From the NCBI RefSeq assembly GCF_035486915.1, contig NZ_DATHMR010000144.1:1-20392 (forward strand): a stretch of 20,392 bases of DNA. The letters run 5' to 3'. A program made the position numbers and the translations under genes. Each line of letters begins with the position of its first letter. Position 1 is the first letter of the stretch. Shown in pieces: positions 6,619 through 14,250 of the stretch. The notes under the pieces are model-generated. The model was not told the DNA's origin, searched no databases, and saw only the letters and a program-made list of their open reading frames with translations. The DNA is from Dyella_B sp035486915 (GTDB taxonomy: Bacteria > Pseudomonadota > Gammaproteobacteria > Xanthomonadales > Rhodanobacteraceae).

Positions 6619-8571
6619 TCAATGGAACTGATCGCTGGCAGGCACCCATGACGTTGATGCCGATGCCGGCAGATGCAGCGGCTTCACCGCTTCTGTCGAT
6701 CCACAGTTCGGCGGCAGTGGACCGCCACTCACACGCGCGGCCGCACATTCAGCGTCGTTATTCAATGTCACCGATGACGCGGGCGCAGGTGCCGTCGACG
6801 CAACCGCTGGCGTCTTGGGTATCGACGGATTGATGGTGGGCAGATTCAGGCGGTCGTAAATCTTCTTGGGCAAGGGCACTGCCGGTGGATCGGGGTTGTG
6901 ACAACCGAGCAGAGAGGACGGCAATAACGGCATGACCGAGCACTCGATGCGTATACCTTGCGGCAGATTGAACGTGTGACTGACGGTGGTCTTTTCCACG
7001 GCATGACGCAACGCTGTGTCGACCGAACTCTCGCCCTTCGGCGTCCAGTATTTGTCGAACACCGTCGGGTTGTACTTTGGCAGATGGATGTTGTGCGACA
7101 TGATCTCCGTATCGCCGTGCGGCTTGAGCTGCACATACGTCCCATTGGGCGTACCCGGCGTACCGCCGTTCGGTGGACCGCCTGCGTTGCCGCTTCCAGG
7201 AACAGGTATCGATTGTCCGTTCGGCGGACCGTTGGTCTCCGAGGGTTTCGTTCCGCCATTAGGCGAACCCGGATTACCCGTTTCACTTCCCTGCGGTGTC
7301 GCATTCGGCGCGGTGCTAACCGAGCTATTGCCTTCGTTGCCCGGCGATGTCGGCGTTGGATTGTTCGGTGCCGACGGCGACGTTTCCGCTGTCGGCTTTT
7401 CATTCGATGGCGACTCGGGCGTCTTGGTCTGCGGCGACGACGGCGAGGGCGCCGGCGCCGGACTGAGTAGCGGCGCCACCGACACGGCCGGCACCGAGAT
7501 CTTTGGAGTGGCTACGACGGGCGATGGTGCAGCCGGTGGCAGCGTCGGCGCGGGCGTCGTGATCGGTGTCAGCGGAATCGGCGCAAGTTGCGGTTCCGGC
7601 TCGCTCGGCTTCGCAACAGGCCCCAGCGGCTGTTGCGACAGTTGCGGTGCAAGCGGTGTTTTCACCGGTGCGTCGGACGGCTGCAGGTTTACCGTCGGCG
7701 CTTGTTGTGCGGGCAGCGGAATCGGTTCAAGCGGTGGCGATGGCGGCGAGGCGGGTGTCGGCGCAGGCGTGGCCGGCGCCACGTTGGGTACCAGAACGGG
7801 TGCGACAGAGGGCTTCTCTACCGCAATTTGCGGCGGCGCTGCCGTCAGTGGCGACTGTGCCGGCTGTGTCGGCACCGCCAGCGACGGCAACGGCGGCATC
7901 GGTTGCGTACCTTCCGCCTGCGGTTTGCGCGGCGGCTCCGGCTGGAAGGGCGGTGGTACGGGCTGCGGTACGGGCGTCGCAGGCACGGTGGGTGCGGGCG
8001 GAGGCGTACCTACCAACTTCGGTTGCTCCAGCACGACCGGCGCAGTTTTCGGCAACGTGATCGGCGGCAGCGGCGCAGCGGCAGGCCGCGGTTTTGCCGC
8101 CGCCGTCTGCTTTGCCTGCGACACCACCGGTTGCTGCTTGGGCGTTGGCGCAGGCGGTTGCTGTACCGCCGCGACAGGTGCTGCTGTCGACGCTTCATGC
8201 GTCACATGTGCAACCTGACTTGTATTGCCGCGATGCGTTGGTCCGTGTTCCTTCGGCGGTATGCCGCGAATCGGCGGCGGGGGCGGCGGTGGCTGCGGTT
8301 TCTTTTCGATCAACTTCACCAACAATGCATTGCCTTTGGGCTCGGGCGGCGCCGGCGGCAATACATACGCAGGACCCAGCACCATGCCCAGCAGAAACAA
8401 CACGTGCACCAGCAATGTGCCGAACAGCGCGATCACTTTCAGCAGACGATCGCGTGGTCTATCGCGAACTTTGCGCCGATAGACGATCGCCCAAGTGGCC
8501 GCATCGCGCGGCGACTTGATCATGACGACCCGACTGGGTTGGGTAGGCTGATCGGGAGGCAGTGGCGGCAT
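6619..8571 (-). CDS. Long proline-rich TonB-like membrane-anchored protein, paralogue A
   Basis: A protein of about 650 residues that I do not recognise as a named family. It has a basic N-terminus, one membrane helix (about 43-65) with a histidine inside (His56), then several hundred residues rich in Pro/Ala and later Pro/Gly/Asn/Ser, ending in a folded-looking domain of about 150 residues. The N-terminus recalls TonB, whose membrane helix also carries a functional His and is followed by a proline spacer. The C-terminal domain has YVQLKPHGDTEIM, DKYWTPKGESSVDTAL, TTVSHTFNLPQGIRIEC and RLNLP, shared with the upstream gene, and no TonB C-terminal motifs. It has four C-terminal cysteines in two pairs. 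The start is uncertain: ATG at 8571 leaves 58 bases after the upstream gene; 8523 or 8673 are alternatives, and no clear ribosome binding site decides it. A periplasmic role is inferred. Confidence 0.8.
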   Translation of the reverse strand: MPPLPPDQPTQPSRVVMIKSPRDAATWAIVYRRKVRDRPRDRLLKVIALFGTLLVHVLFLLGMVLGPAYVLPPAPPEPKGNALLVKLIEKKPQPPPPPPPIRGIPPKEHGPTHRGNTSQVAHVTHEASTAAPVAAVQQPPAPTPKQQPVVSQAKQTAAAKPRPAAAPLPPITLPKTAPVVLEQPKLVGTPPPAPTVPATPVPQPVPPPFQPEPPRKPQAEGTQPMPPLPSLAVPTQPAQSPLTAAPPQIAVEKPSVAPVLVPNVAPATPAPTPASPPSPPLEPIPLPAQQAPTVNLQPSDAPVKTPLAPQLSQQPLGPVAKPSEPEPQLAPIPLTPITTPAPTLPPAAPSPVVATPKISVPAVSVAPLLSPAPAPSPSSPQTKTPESPSNEKPTAETSPSAPNNPTPTSPGNEGNSSVSTAPNATPQGSETGNPGSPNGGTKPSETNGPPNGQSIPVPGSGNAGGPPNGGTPGTPNGTYVQLKPHGDTEIMSHNIHLPKYNPTVFDKYWTPKGESSVDTALRHAVEKTTVSHTFNLPQGIRIECSVMPLLPSSLLGCHNPDPPAVPLPKKIYDRLNLPTINPSIPKTPAVASTAPAPASSVTLNNDAECAAARVSGGPLPPNCGSTEAVKPLHLPASASTSWVPASDQFH

Positions 8572-8629
8572 GTGCGCCAGTGTAGCCGGACAACTGGAAT
8601 TTCCTGCTGGGCCGTTCGACCTGGCCCTC

Positions 8630-9631
8630 TCACTGCCCCGGAGCGGTCGAGGCCTTCTGCGCATCGACCGCACGCGCTGGCGTGTCTACCGGACAACCGT
8701 TGGGCAACGGCTTCCCTGCTTTGTAATCGGCGATGCACGTCGCCACGCTCGGTGGCGGTGGCGGTGGTGGCGGCGCGTTCTTGACCAACGCCGCTGGCGC
8801 CATGTTCAGACGTTCGTCGCCATCGTTCGAAGGTGGCGGTGGCGGCGGATCGCCGCTGCATCCGCCGGACAGCGCGGCGATCGATACGCCGCAGTGAATG
8901 CGAATGCCTTTGGGCAAATTGATGGTCTTCGTCACCGTGGTCTTGTCGACAAGTTTCTGCAGCGCATCGTCCACGGCATTGGAATTTTTGCGCCAATACT
9001 GATCCAGCTTGGTGGCTTTGTATTTGACCGTGTCCTTGTCGTGCATGATTTGCGTATCGCCTTGCGGACCGCGTTGCACGTAATCGGCAGTGGGTGCAGG
9101 CGGTGCACTCCCTGCGTTGGCGGGCAAAATGATTCGTCCCGTGCGATCGAACAATACCGGTGGCGTGGGCGGTGTCGGGGCAGATGTCGCCGGCGGCGGC
9201 TCGGGTAAACGCACCGCGATGGCATTTTTCGAGGGTGGCTCGTGTGACGGGCGCGGCGGGGGCGGCGGGGGCGCGATAGGCGGCGGCGCCGGCGCATGCG
9301 ATGACGGCCGGGAAATAAATCGCACTTCCATCGCCCGTGCAGGCGCATACACCGCCGCCTCTTCTCCTGCGTGCGGTTTCATCTCATACCAAAGGACCGT
9401 GACGAAAACGGCATGCAGAAGCAGCGCGATCGTCAACGCCGCCCACAGAAGGCGGTTGTCGCGCGGGGTTTTGCGCCAACGCAGCTGATGCAGCATGGCG
9501 CGCGTGGGTCCATCGAGGGGAGCCAGACCGCGGTTTTTTTCGTCCATCGGGGAAAACCAGCGGTGGTGCTCGACTTGGTCGGGGCGTTCGATAAAGCCGT
9601 CCTCGCTACGTTGCCCGGATAGTGATGCCAC
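8630..9631 (-). CDS. Proline-rich TonB-like membrane-anchored protein, paralogue B
   Basis: A 333-residue tandem paralogue of the downstream gene, in the same order of parts: cytoplasmic N-terminus, one membrane helix (about 61-81) with His73, a proline-rich spacer (about 105-175), and a C-terminal domain. The two share PRDxRLL just before the helix, then YVQRGPQGDTQIM, LDQYWRKNSNAVDDAL, KTTVTKTINLPKGIRIHC, ERLNM, and a final C-x(n)-PLPNGC segment, with the four C-terminal cysteines in matching places. Both the helix histidine and the short beta-like segment after it (AMEVRFISRP) recall TonB, but the usual TonB receptor-binding domain is absent. I chose the GTG at 9631, preceded by GAAAGG; an ATG at 9547 would shorten the cytoplasmic tail by 28 residues. 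No ExbB or ExbD gene is in the window. Function unknown. Confidence 0.82.
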   Translation of the reverse strand: MASLSGQRSEDGFIERPDQVEHHRWFSPMDEKNRGLAPLDGPTRAMLHQLRWRKTPRDNRLLWAALTIALLLHAVFVTVLWYEMKPHAGEEAAVYAPARAMEVRFISRPSSHAPAPPPIAPPPPPPRPSHEPPSKNAIAVRLPEPPPATSAPTPPTPPVLFDRTGRIILPANAGSAPPAPTADYVQRGPQGDTQIMHDKDTVKYKATKLDQYWRKNSNAVDDALQKLVDKTTVTKTINLPKGIRIHCGVSIAALSGGCSGDPPPPPPSNDGDERLNMAPAALVKNAPPPPPPPPSVATCIADYKAGKPLPNGCPVDTPARAVDAQKASTAPGQ

Positions 9632-9812
9632 ACAGACCTTTCGGCGCCCCTACGGTTCCAAGCAATCACGCCATGTTAACGCTGGTCTTCGCAGTGCAAC
9701 TTGACCAAACCGGCCAATGAGAGAACGCTAAGCGCGCGGCCCCAGCGCCGCCTCCCGCCATGACCGCCCACGCGTCCCGCACGCCAAGGACGACCATGAC
9801 GGCCCGCCATAC

Positions 9813-10081
9813 AGAGTCTGTTTACCGTCTCTGCGTGGCTCGCGCCGGAAACTGTTTGCCCGCAAGGCTAGGAAGAACGAGCGAAGTGTATGTCGATACA
9901 TGAGCGAGTGATGACGCGGACATGTGGGCAAACAGATCCGGCCCAGAGGGTTGTGATTGAGTGGCCGCTGGGCATTGGCGCGCGGCTTGACCTGACGGCC
10001 AGTCAGGCGCTTCGCCGCACACCAATGCCCAGCGGCCACTCAATCACAACGCGAGCTACGCAGAGACGGTAAACAGACTCT
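9813..10081. repeat. Nested inverted repeat able to form a three-way-junction structure
   Basis: The outer arms, 9813-9843 and 10051-10081, are complementary over 30 of 31 bases. The inner arms, 9950-9978 and 10022-10050, are complementary over all 29 bases. On the right the two arms are directly joined (10050/10051); on the left they are split by 106 bases (9844-9949). That insert has its own hairpin arms, 9844-9864 and 9923-9942 (GCCGGA and CTGTTTGCCC conserved in both), and a small hairpin TGTAT-GTCG-ATACA at its tip. The loop between the inner arms adds GCGGC/GCCGC and CCTGAC (9991-9996)/GTCAGG (10002-10007). It could be a nested dispersed repeat, a non-autonomous element, or a structured RNA; the sequence alone does not decide. 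Confidence 0.85.
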
Positions 10082-10149
10082 ATCGCCGCTACGCGCGGCT
10101 TCGTGCGGCGCCGGCCAGGTCTGCTGTCGCACGAGTCCGCGCCTTTCGC

Positions 10150-10158
10150 AAAAGGAGG
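10150..10158 (+). promoter_or_regulatory. Strong ribosome binding site for the EF-G-like gene
   Basis: AAAAGGAGG lies nine bases before the GTG at 10167. It is a near-perfect match to the 16S anti-Shine-Dalgarno sequence and decides this GTG over other possible starts. Confidence 0.85.
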
Positions 10159-10166
10159 GTCGCATC

Positions 10167-12206
10167 GTGTCCTACAACACGGAAAACATCCGCAACGCCG
10201 CTCTCGCCGGTCACGCCGGCGTCGGCAAGACCACGTTATTCGAAGCCATGCTGCATGCCGGTGGTGTGATTCAGTCGATCGGATCGGTCGAGCGCGGAAC
10301 CACGCAATCGGATACCGACGCGCAAGAGAAAGCACGCGGTCACTCTATCGATAGCTGCATTGCAGGCATCGATCACGGAAGCTCCCATATCAATCTGCTG
10401 GATACCGCCGGCTACGCGGATTTTCGCGGCGCCACCCTGTCCGCCTTCGCGGCGGTCGAAACGGCGCTTATCGTCATCAACGCGTCGAACGGCATCGAAC
10501 ACGGCACGCGCCGCATGATGGAACACGCGCACGTGCGCGGCTTGGCGCGTGTGATCGTGATCAACAAGATCGACGCAGAGGGCGTGGATCTGGCTGAATT
10601 GGTCCGCGCGATACGCTACGAATTCGGCAACGAATGTTTGCCGGTGAATCTTCCCGCCGACAACAACAGCCGCGTGCTCGACTGCTTCTTCCACAAGGAT
10701 GGAAAAACCGATTTTTCATCGCTGGCCGAAGCGCATCAGCAGATTCTCGATCAGGTGGTGGAGATCAACGAAGCCACCATGGGCGCTTACCTCGAAGAAG
10801 GCGAAGAATGCCTGACACCGCAGCAATTGCACGAAGCCTTCGAACAATGCCTGCGCGAAGGGCATCTTGTACCGATCTGCTTCGTCAGCGCGCGCACCGG
10901 CGCAGGAGTGCTTGAGCTGCTCGAAATCTGCGATCGTCTTTTGCCCAATCCCAATGAAGCCAATCCCCCTCCCTTCCGCGATGACCATAACGTGCAGATT
11001 TCGGTCGAACCGAATCCTTCATCGCACGTCGTCGCCGATGTATTCAAGGTGATCAACGATCCGTTCGTAGGCAAGCTTGGCGTGTTTCGCGTATGGCAAG
11101 GCACCGTCCGCCGCGATAGCCAGTTGTACATCGACGACAACCGCAAAGCGTTCAAGGTCGGCCATCTGTTCCGGTTGAACGGCAAGACGCATGTCGAAGT
11201 CGATCAGGCCATTCCGGGCGATATCGCCGCCGTCGCGAAGATCGAGGATCTGCACTTCGATGCGGTCTTGCACGAGTCGCACGACGAAGACGGCATCCAT
11301 CTCGACCCTATGCATTTTCCGCAACCGATGTTCGGTCTTGCACTGGAACCCAAACACAAAGGTCAGGAACAGAAGCTTTCGAATGCGCTGTCGCGGTTGA
11401 CGGAAGAAGATCCGTGCTTTCGCATGGAACATCACAAGGAACTCAACGAAACCGTCGTACGCGGCCTGTCGGATCTGCACCTGAAGATCATGCTCGAGCG
11501 CATGAAGGATCGATACGGCGTGGAAGTCGTAACGCATCCTCCGCGCATTGCCTATCGCGAAACCATCGCCGGTTCCGCGCAAGGCCATCACCGGCACAAG
11601 AAACAAACCGGCGGCGCGGGACAATTCGGCGAAGTGTTTTTGCGTGTCGATCCGCTGGAGCGCGGCGCGGGGTTTCAATTCGTGGATGCGGTGAAAGGCG
11701 GCGTGATTCCGGGCCAATTCCTGCCCGCAATCGAGAAAGGCGTGCGACAGGCGATGGAAACCGGCGCGATTGCCGGTTTTCCGATGCAGGATTTGCGCGT
11801 GACCGTGTACGACGGCAAGTACCATCCCGTCGATTCGAAGGAAGTCGCCTTCGTCAGCGCCGGCAAGAAAGCATTTCTGGATGCGGTGAACAAGGCGCGT
11901 CCCGTTGTGCTCGAGCCCATTGTGGATGTCGAAGTCTCGATTCCCGAGCTGAACGTGGGCGATGTCACCGGTGGACTTGCAGGCAAACGCGCGCGCATCA
12001 TGGGCACCGACGCCAAACACGGTGGCGAGATCGTCATCAAGGCGCAAGCGCCGCTCGCCGAACTCACTGACTATCCCACCGAACTCAAGGCCATGACGGG
12101 CGGACGAGGTCGCTACAGTGTGGATTTGAGCCATTACGAACCGGTACCGCCGCCCGTCCAGCGGCAACTCAGCGAAGCATGGAAGCCCAAACTGGACGAG
12201 GACTGA
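10167..12206 (+). CDS. EF-G-like translation GTPase (second, FusA2-type)
   Basis: A 679-residue protein with the full domain order of elongation factor G, but of the divergent EF-G-like class. GTP-binding motifs are GHAGVGKTT (15-23), GTTQSD (switch I region, about 44-49), DTAGY (79-83) and NKID (about 133-136). The catalytic histidine of canonical EF-G (DTPGH) is replaced by Tyr83, as is common in this class. Domain IV contains GGAGQFGEVFLRVDP, GGVIPGQFLPAIEKG and KYHPVDSKEVAF, close to EF-G; domain V ends with MGTDAKHGGEIVIKAQAPLAELTDYPTELKAMTGGRGRYSVD. The class is not the main translocase and its cellular role is mostly unsettled. It starts with GTG, decided by the AAAAGGAGG site. It stands alone, downstream of the nested repeat and with a hairpin after the stop. 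Confidence 0.93.
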   Translation: MSYNTENIRNAALAGHAGVGKTTLFEAMLHAGGVIQSIGSVERGTTQSDTDAQEKARGHSIDSCIAGIDHGSSHINLLDTAGYADFRGATLSAFAAVETALIVINASNGIEHGTRRMMEHAHVRGLARVIVINKIDAEGVDLAELVRAIRYEFGNECLPVNLPADNNSRVLDCFFHKDGKTDFSSLAEAHQQILDQVVEINEATMGAYLEEGEECLTPQQLHEAFEQCLREGHLVPICFVSARTGAGVLELLEICDRLLPNPNEANPPPFRDDHNVQISVEPNPSSHVVADVFKVINDPFVGKLGVFRVWQGTVRRDSQLYIDDNRKAFKVGHLFRLNGKTHVEVDQAIPGDIAAVAKIEDLHFDAVLHESHDEDGIHLDPMHFPQPMFGLALEPKHKGQEQKLSNALSRLTEEDPCFRMEHHKELNETVVRGLSDLHLKIMLERMKDRYGVEVVTHPPRIAYRETIAGSAQGHHRHKKQTGGAGQFGEVFLRVDPLERGAGFQFVDAVKGGVIPGQFLPAIEKGVRQAMETGAIAGFPMQDLRVTVYDGKYHPVDSKEVAFVSAGKKAFLDAVNKARPVVLEPIVDVEVSIPELNVGDVTGGLAGKRARIMGTDAKHGGEIVIKAQAPLAELTDYPTELKAMTGGRGRYSVDLSHYEPVPPPVQRQLSEAWKPKLDED

Positions 12207-12237
12207 CCTCACCGCCCGCATTCCCGTGACACCCACC

Positions 12238-12265
12238 GGCCGGGCGACATTGCGGTCTCCCGGCC
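12238..12265 (+). terminator. Possible hairpin terminator after the EF-G-like gene
   Basis: GGCCGGG (12238-12244) and CCCGGCC (12259-12265) form a perfect 7-bp stem with a 14-base loop, 31 bases after the stop. No T-run follows, so it may only be a stabilising or pausing hairpin. Confidence 0.35.
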
Positions 12266-12373
12266 ACGTCTCCATGTCGTAGAAGACAGTGTCTGACAGC
12301 ACAGCCCCATTGACCTCTTGGCGCGAGCCATCTGGACCTTGAGAACATAAACACTTTCACTTCGGAGGGCCGT

Positions 12374-12883
12374 ATGAATCGTGCCTTCGTCAAAGATTAT
12401 GAAGGCGATGCCGATGACGCATTGCCCGAAATGCCGCTGAGCGACAATCCCAATTACGTCACGCCGCACGGCGCCGCCCTGTTGCGCGCGCGTTTGGCTA
12501 CCGCGCAAGCGCGTCGCGATGCCTTGAAAGCTGCGGAGGACGACACGCTTGCGCAGGAACGCGAGCTGTCGTCACTGGAGCGCGAACTGCGCTGGCTCAG
12601 CGCGCGCGTTGCCAACGCCATTGAGGTGGACCTTTCCAAACAGCCGCGCGAGCGCGTGGCGTTTGGCGCCATCGTCACCGTCGATAGCGAAGACGGCGAA
12701 CATCGCTGGCAAATCGTCGGCGAAGACGAAGCGGACGTGGAGCATGGTTTGGTCAGTTACGTCTCACCGCTTGCCCAAGCATTGTTGGGAGCGCGCGTTG
12801 GCGACGAGGTTCGCTGGCATCGGCCGGCGGGTGATATGACCATCGAGGTGATGAAGATTGAGTATTCCGATGTCGGAGCTTAA
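12374..12883 (+). CDS. GreA/GreB family transcription factor, divergent coiled coil
   Basis: A 169-residue RNA polymerase secondary-channel factor relative. It opens MNRAFVKDY and NPNYVTPHGAALLRARLATAQARR (about 35-58), the usual start of the Gre coiled coil, and ends with the Gre C-terminal fold: FGAIVTVDSEDGEHRWQIVGEDEAD, SYVSPLAQALLGARVGDEV and a final IEVMKIEY. Canonical GreA and GreB stimulate cleavage of backtracked RNA through acidic residues at the coil tip in GDxxENxxY. That motif is not present here; the equivalent stretch is AAEDDTLAQERELSSLE, with two aspartates but no Glu-Asn pair and a shorter coil. Similar proteins are widespread in proteobacteria as unnamed GreA/GreB-family members. 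The start at 12374 has GGAGGG at 12364-12369. Whether it still promotes RNA cleavage is unknown. Confidence 0.87.
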   Translation: MNRAFVKDYEGDADDALPEMPLSDNPNYVTPHGAALLRARLATAQARRDALKAAEDDTLAQERELSSLERELRWLSARVANAIEVDLSKQPRERVAFGAIVTVDSEDGEHRWQIVGEDEADVEHGLVSYVSPLAQALLGARVGDEVRWHRPAGDMTIEVMKIEYSDVGA

Positions 12884-12911
12884 CGCACCGGACGAATCAC
12901 CCAGATCTTCT

Positions 12912-12955
12912 AGAGCTTGCTCTTCTACAGCCTGCTCTTCTACAGCCTGCTTTCT
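12912..12955 (-). repeat. Three-copy 15-bp tandem repeat carrying the DUF58 stop codon
   Basis: Three tandem copies of a 15-bp unit (12912-12926, 12927-12941, 12942-12955, the last shortened by one base) lie at the 3' end of the DUF58 gene. Read on the minus strand in its frame, the units give SRL-stop, KSRL-stop and KSKL-stop, so the stop codon is repeated. It lies between convergent genes and no strong terminator is visible in the 56-base gap. Confidence 0.75.
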
Positions 12956-14250
12956 CGCTTCAAGCGCAGGTAGCGTTCGATAAGCGCTCCCGACAACTCA
13001 GAACACCCAACATCCATCGTCATCACACCGCGACGATTCAGGCTGTCGTGCACGCGTTCCCGGTCTGCAAGGTAGTGCATGGCCGATGCGCTGCGAATCG
13101 CCCTATCGAGCGTATGGCCGGTATCGACCGCAGCGTCCTCGACCGCCTGCTCGCGCAAGCTCGTCACGAGCACTAGATGACGCTGCGCCAGCACGGTGAC
13201 GGCCATGGCCAGCTCGGTATCGTCCTCGTCGCGCACATTGGTGATGAGTACTACGAGTGCGCGACGGCGCTGACGTTCCAACAAAGCGTTGGTCGCGGCG
13301 AGATAATCGGTCGGTGACGCCGTCGCCTGCAGGTCATAGCCCGTGCCGAGCAGCATGTCCATGCCACCAGTGCCCGTTGTGGGCGGCAACCAACGCTGTG
13401 TACGCCCTGTGCACGCGAGCATGCCGACCGAGTCGCCCTCACGCATCGCGATATACGCGAGCGACAGCGACGCATTGAGCACATGATCGAAATGCGAGAT
13501 GGCGCCGTCCTTGGCCAGCATGCGCCGGCCGCAATCGATCAGCAGCACGATCTGCTGATTGCGCTCCTCGCGATATTCGCGGGAGATGAAGTGACCGACA
13601 CGGGCGGTCGCCTTCCAGTCGATCTTGCGCATGCTGTCGCCGACGCGATAGTCGCGCAGTTCCTGAAACTCCGTACCTTCGCCACGCCGACGCTGCAATC
13701 GCGCACCGATGTTGTGCGATGCCAATTCGACGCTCAGCCCGGCCATTTCGGCCAGCGGCGCAAAGTTCGGATAAACGCGCACGACGTTCGTAACATCCAG
13801 CGTTCGGCGCTGCGTCCACAAACGCCACGCAGAGCGGAATCGTACGTGGCAACCATCGAAGGTGGCGAGCCCGCGCATGTCGGGCATCAGCGCGTACTCG
13901 AACGCGTAGTCTTCTCGTGGCGCCAAACGCACGCGATGCGGTAAACCGCGCACCGCCCAGCCGCCCGGATGCAGATCGTGAATATCCGCGTTTCGCACAC
14001 GCTTATCGGCCGAGCGCAAGCGCAGACGAACGAGCGTCTCCAATCCTAACGGTACGACTGGCGCTACATCCCGCTGCAGTTCTGGCGATGGCTGACGCGA
14101 GAGCTGCCACGCATCCATTAGCAAACCCAATGCGAGCAAGCCGCCGTAAGCCAGCCATACGTCAAGCGGAAGTTTGCCCAGACTGGTCAGCGTGCCGAGC
14201 ACGACCCAGCCGAACAAGAGCCACAACAGTAGCGGACCCGGTCGCATCAT
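12940..14250 (-). CDS. DUF58 domain-containing membrane protein
   Basis: A 436-residue protein, the last gene of the seven-gene operon. Two hydrophobic segments at about 6-24 and 30-46 anchor it. The DUF58 signature is clear at about 189-244: GTEFQELRDYRVGDSMRKIDWKATARVGHFISREYREERNQQIVLLIDCGRRM, here listed only to show its order: GxEFxxLRxYxxGDxxRxIDWKxTAR, then REYxxER, then the von Willebrand A-like strand ending DCGRRM. In other bacteria DUF58 proteins are encoded next to MoxR ATPases and are thought to be their targets or partners. The ATG at 14250 overlaps the MoxR stop by four bases (ATGA), implying translational coupling. Tandem stop codons follow at its 3' end. Its exact job is unknown. 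Confidence 0.92.
   Translation of the reverse strand: MMRPGPLLLWLLFGWVVLGTLTSLGKLPLDVWLAYGGLLALGLLMDAWQLSRQPSPELQRDVAPVVPLGLETLVRLRLRSADKRVRNADIHDLHPGGWAVRGLPHRVRLAPREDYAFEYALMPDMRGLATFDGCHVRFRSAWRLWTQRRTLDVTNVVRVYPNFAPLAEMAGLSVELASHNIGARLQRRRGEGTEFQELRDYRVGDSMRKIDWKATARVGHFISREYREERNQQIVLLIDCGRRMLAKDGAISHFDHVLNASLSLAYIAMREGDSVGMLACTGRTQRWLPPTTGTGGMDMLLGTGYDLQATASPTDYLAATNALLERQRRRALVVLITNVRDEDDTELAMAVTVLAQRHLVLVTSLREQAVEDAAVDTGHTLDRAIRSASAMHYLADRERVHDSLNRRGVMTMDVGCSELSGALIERYLRLKRESRL

Larger units (their letters stand above)
9632..10166. other. 535-base non-coding region with nested inverted repeats
   Basis: This gap separates the divergent TonB-like genes and the EF-G-like gene. It holds the nested repeat structure annotated separately (9813-10081). 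Its left part (9632-9812) contains no clear promoter, although TTGCAC and TAACAT occur on the minus strand 15 bp apart upstream of paralogue B. A 103-codon open frame on the minus strand (9728-10039) runs straight through the repeat arms and reads as low-credibility arginine-rich protein, so I take it to be a by-product of the repeat. The right part (10082-10166) leads to the strong ribosome binding site of the EF-G-like gene. Confidence 0.7.

Noticed and set aside
7016..8218. Long plus-strand open frame of 400 codons, Gly/Ala/Thr-rich
   Set aside because: It is the antisense of the proline-rich spacer of the TonB-like gene; proline codons on one strand read as glycine on the other, and no domain or ribosome binding site supports it.
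7588..8784. Plus-strand open frame of 398 codons, extremely Arg-rich
   Set aside because: Same antisense effect in another frame, running through both TonB-like genes; composition is not protein-like.
9728..10039. Minus-strand open frame of 103 codons in the intergenic repeat region
   Set aside because: It spans the inverted-repeat arms and has Arg-rich, motif-free sequence; the repeat explains it better than a gene, although it could recur with the repeat in other genomes.
11019..12302. Minus-strand open frame of 427 codons opposite the EF-G-like gene
   Set aside because: It lies antisense within a clear EF-G-like gene, is rich in His/Arg and Ala, and has no recognisable motif.
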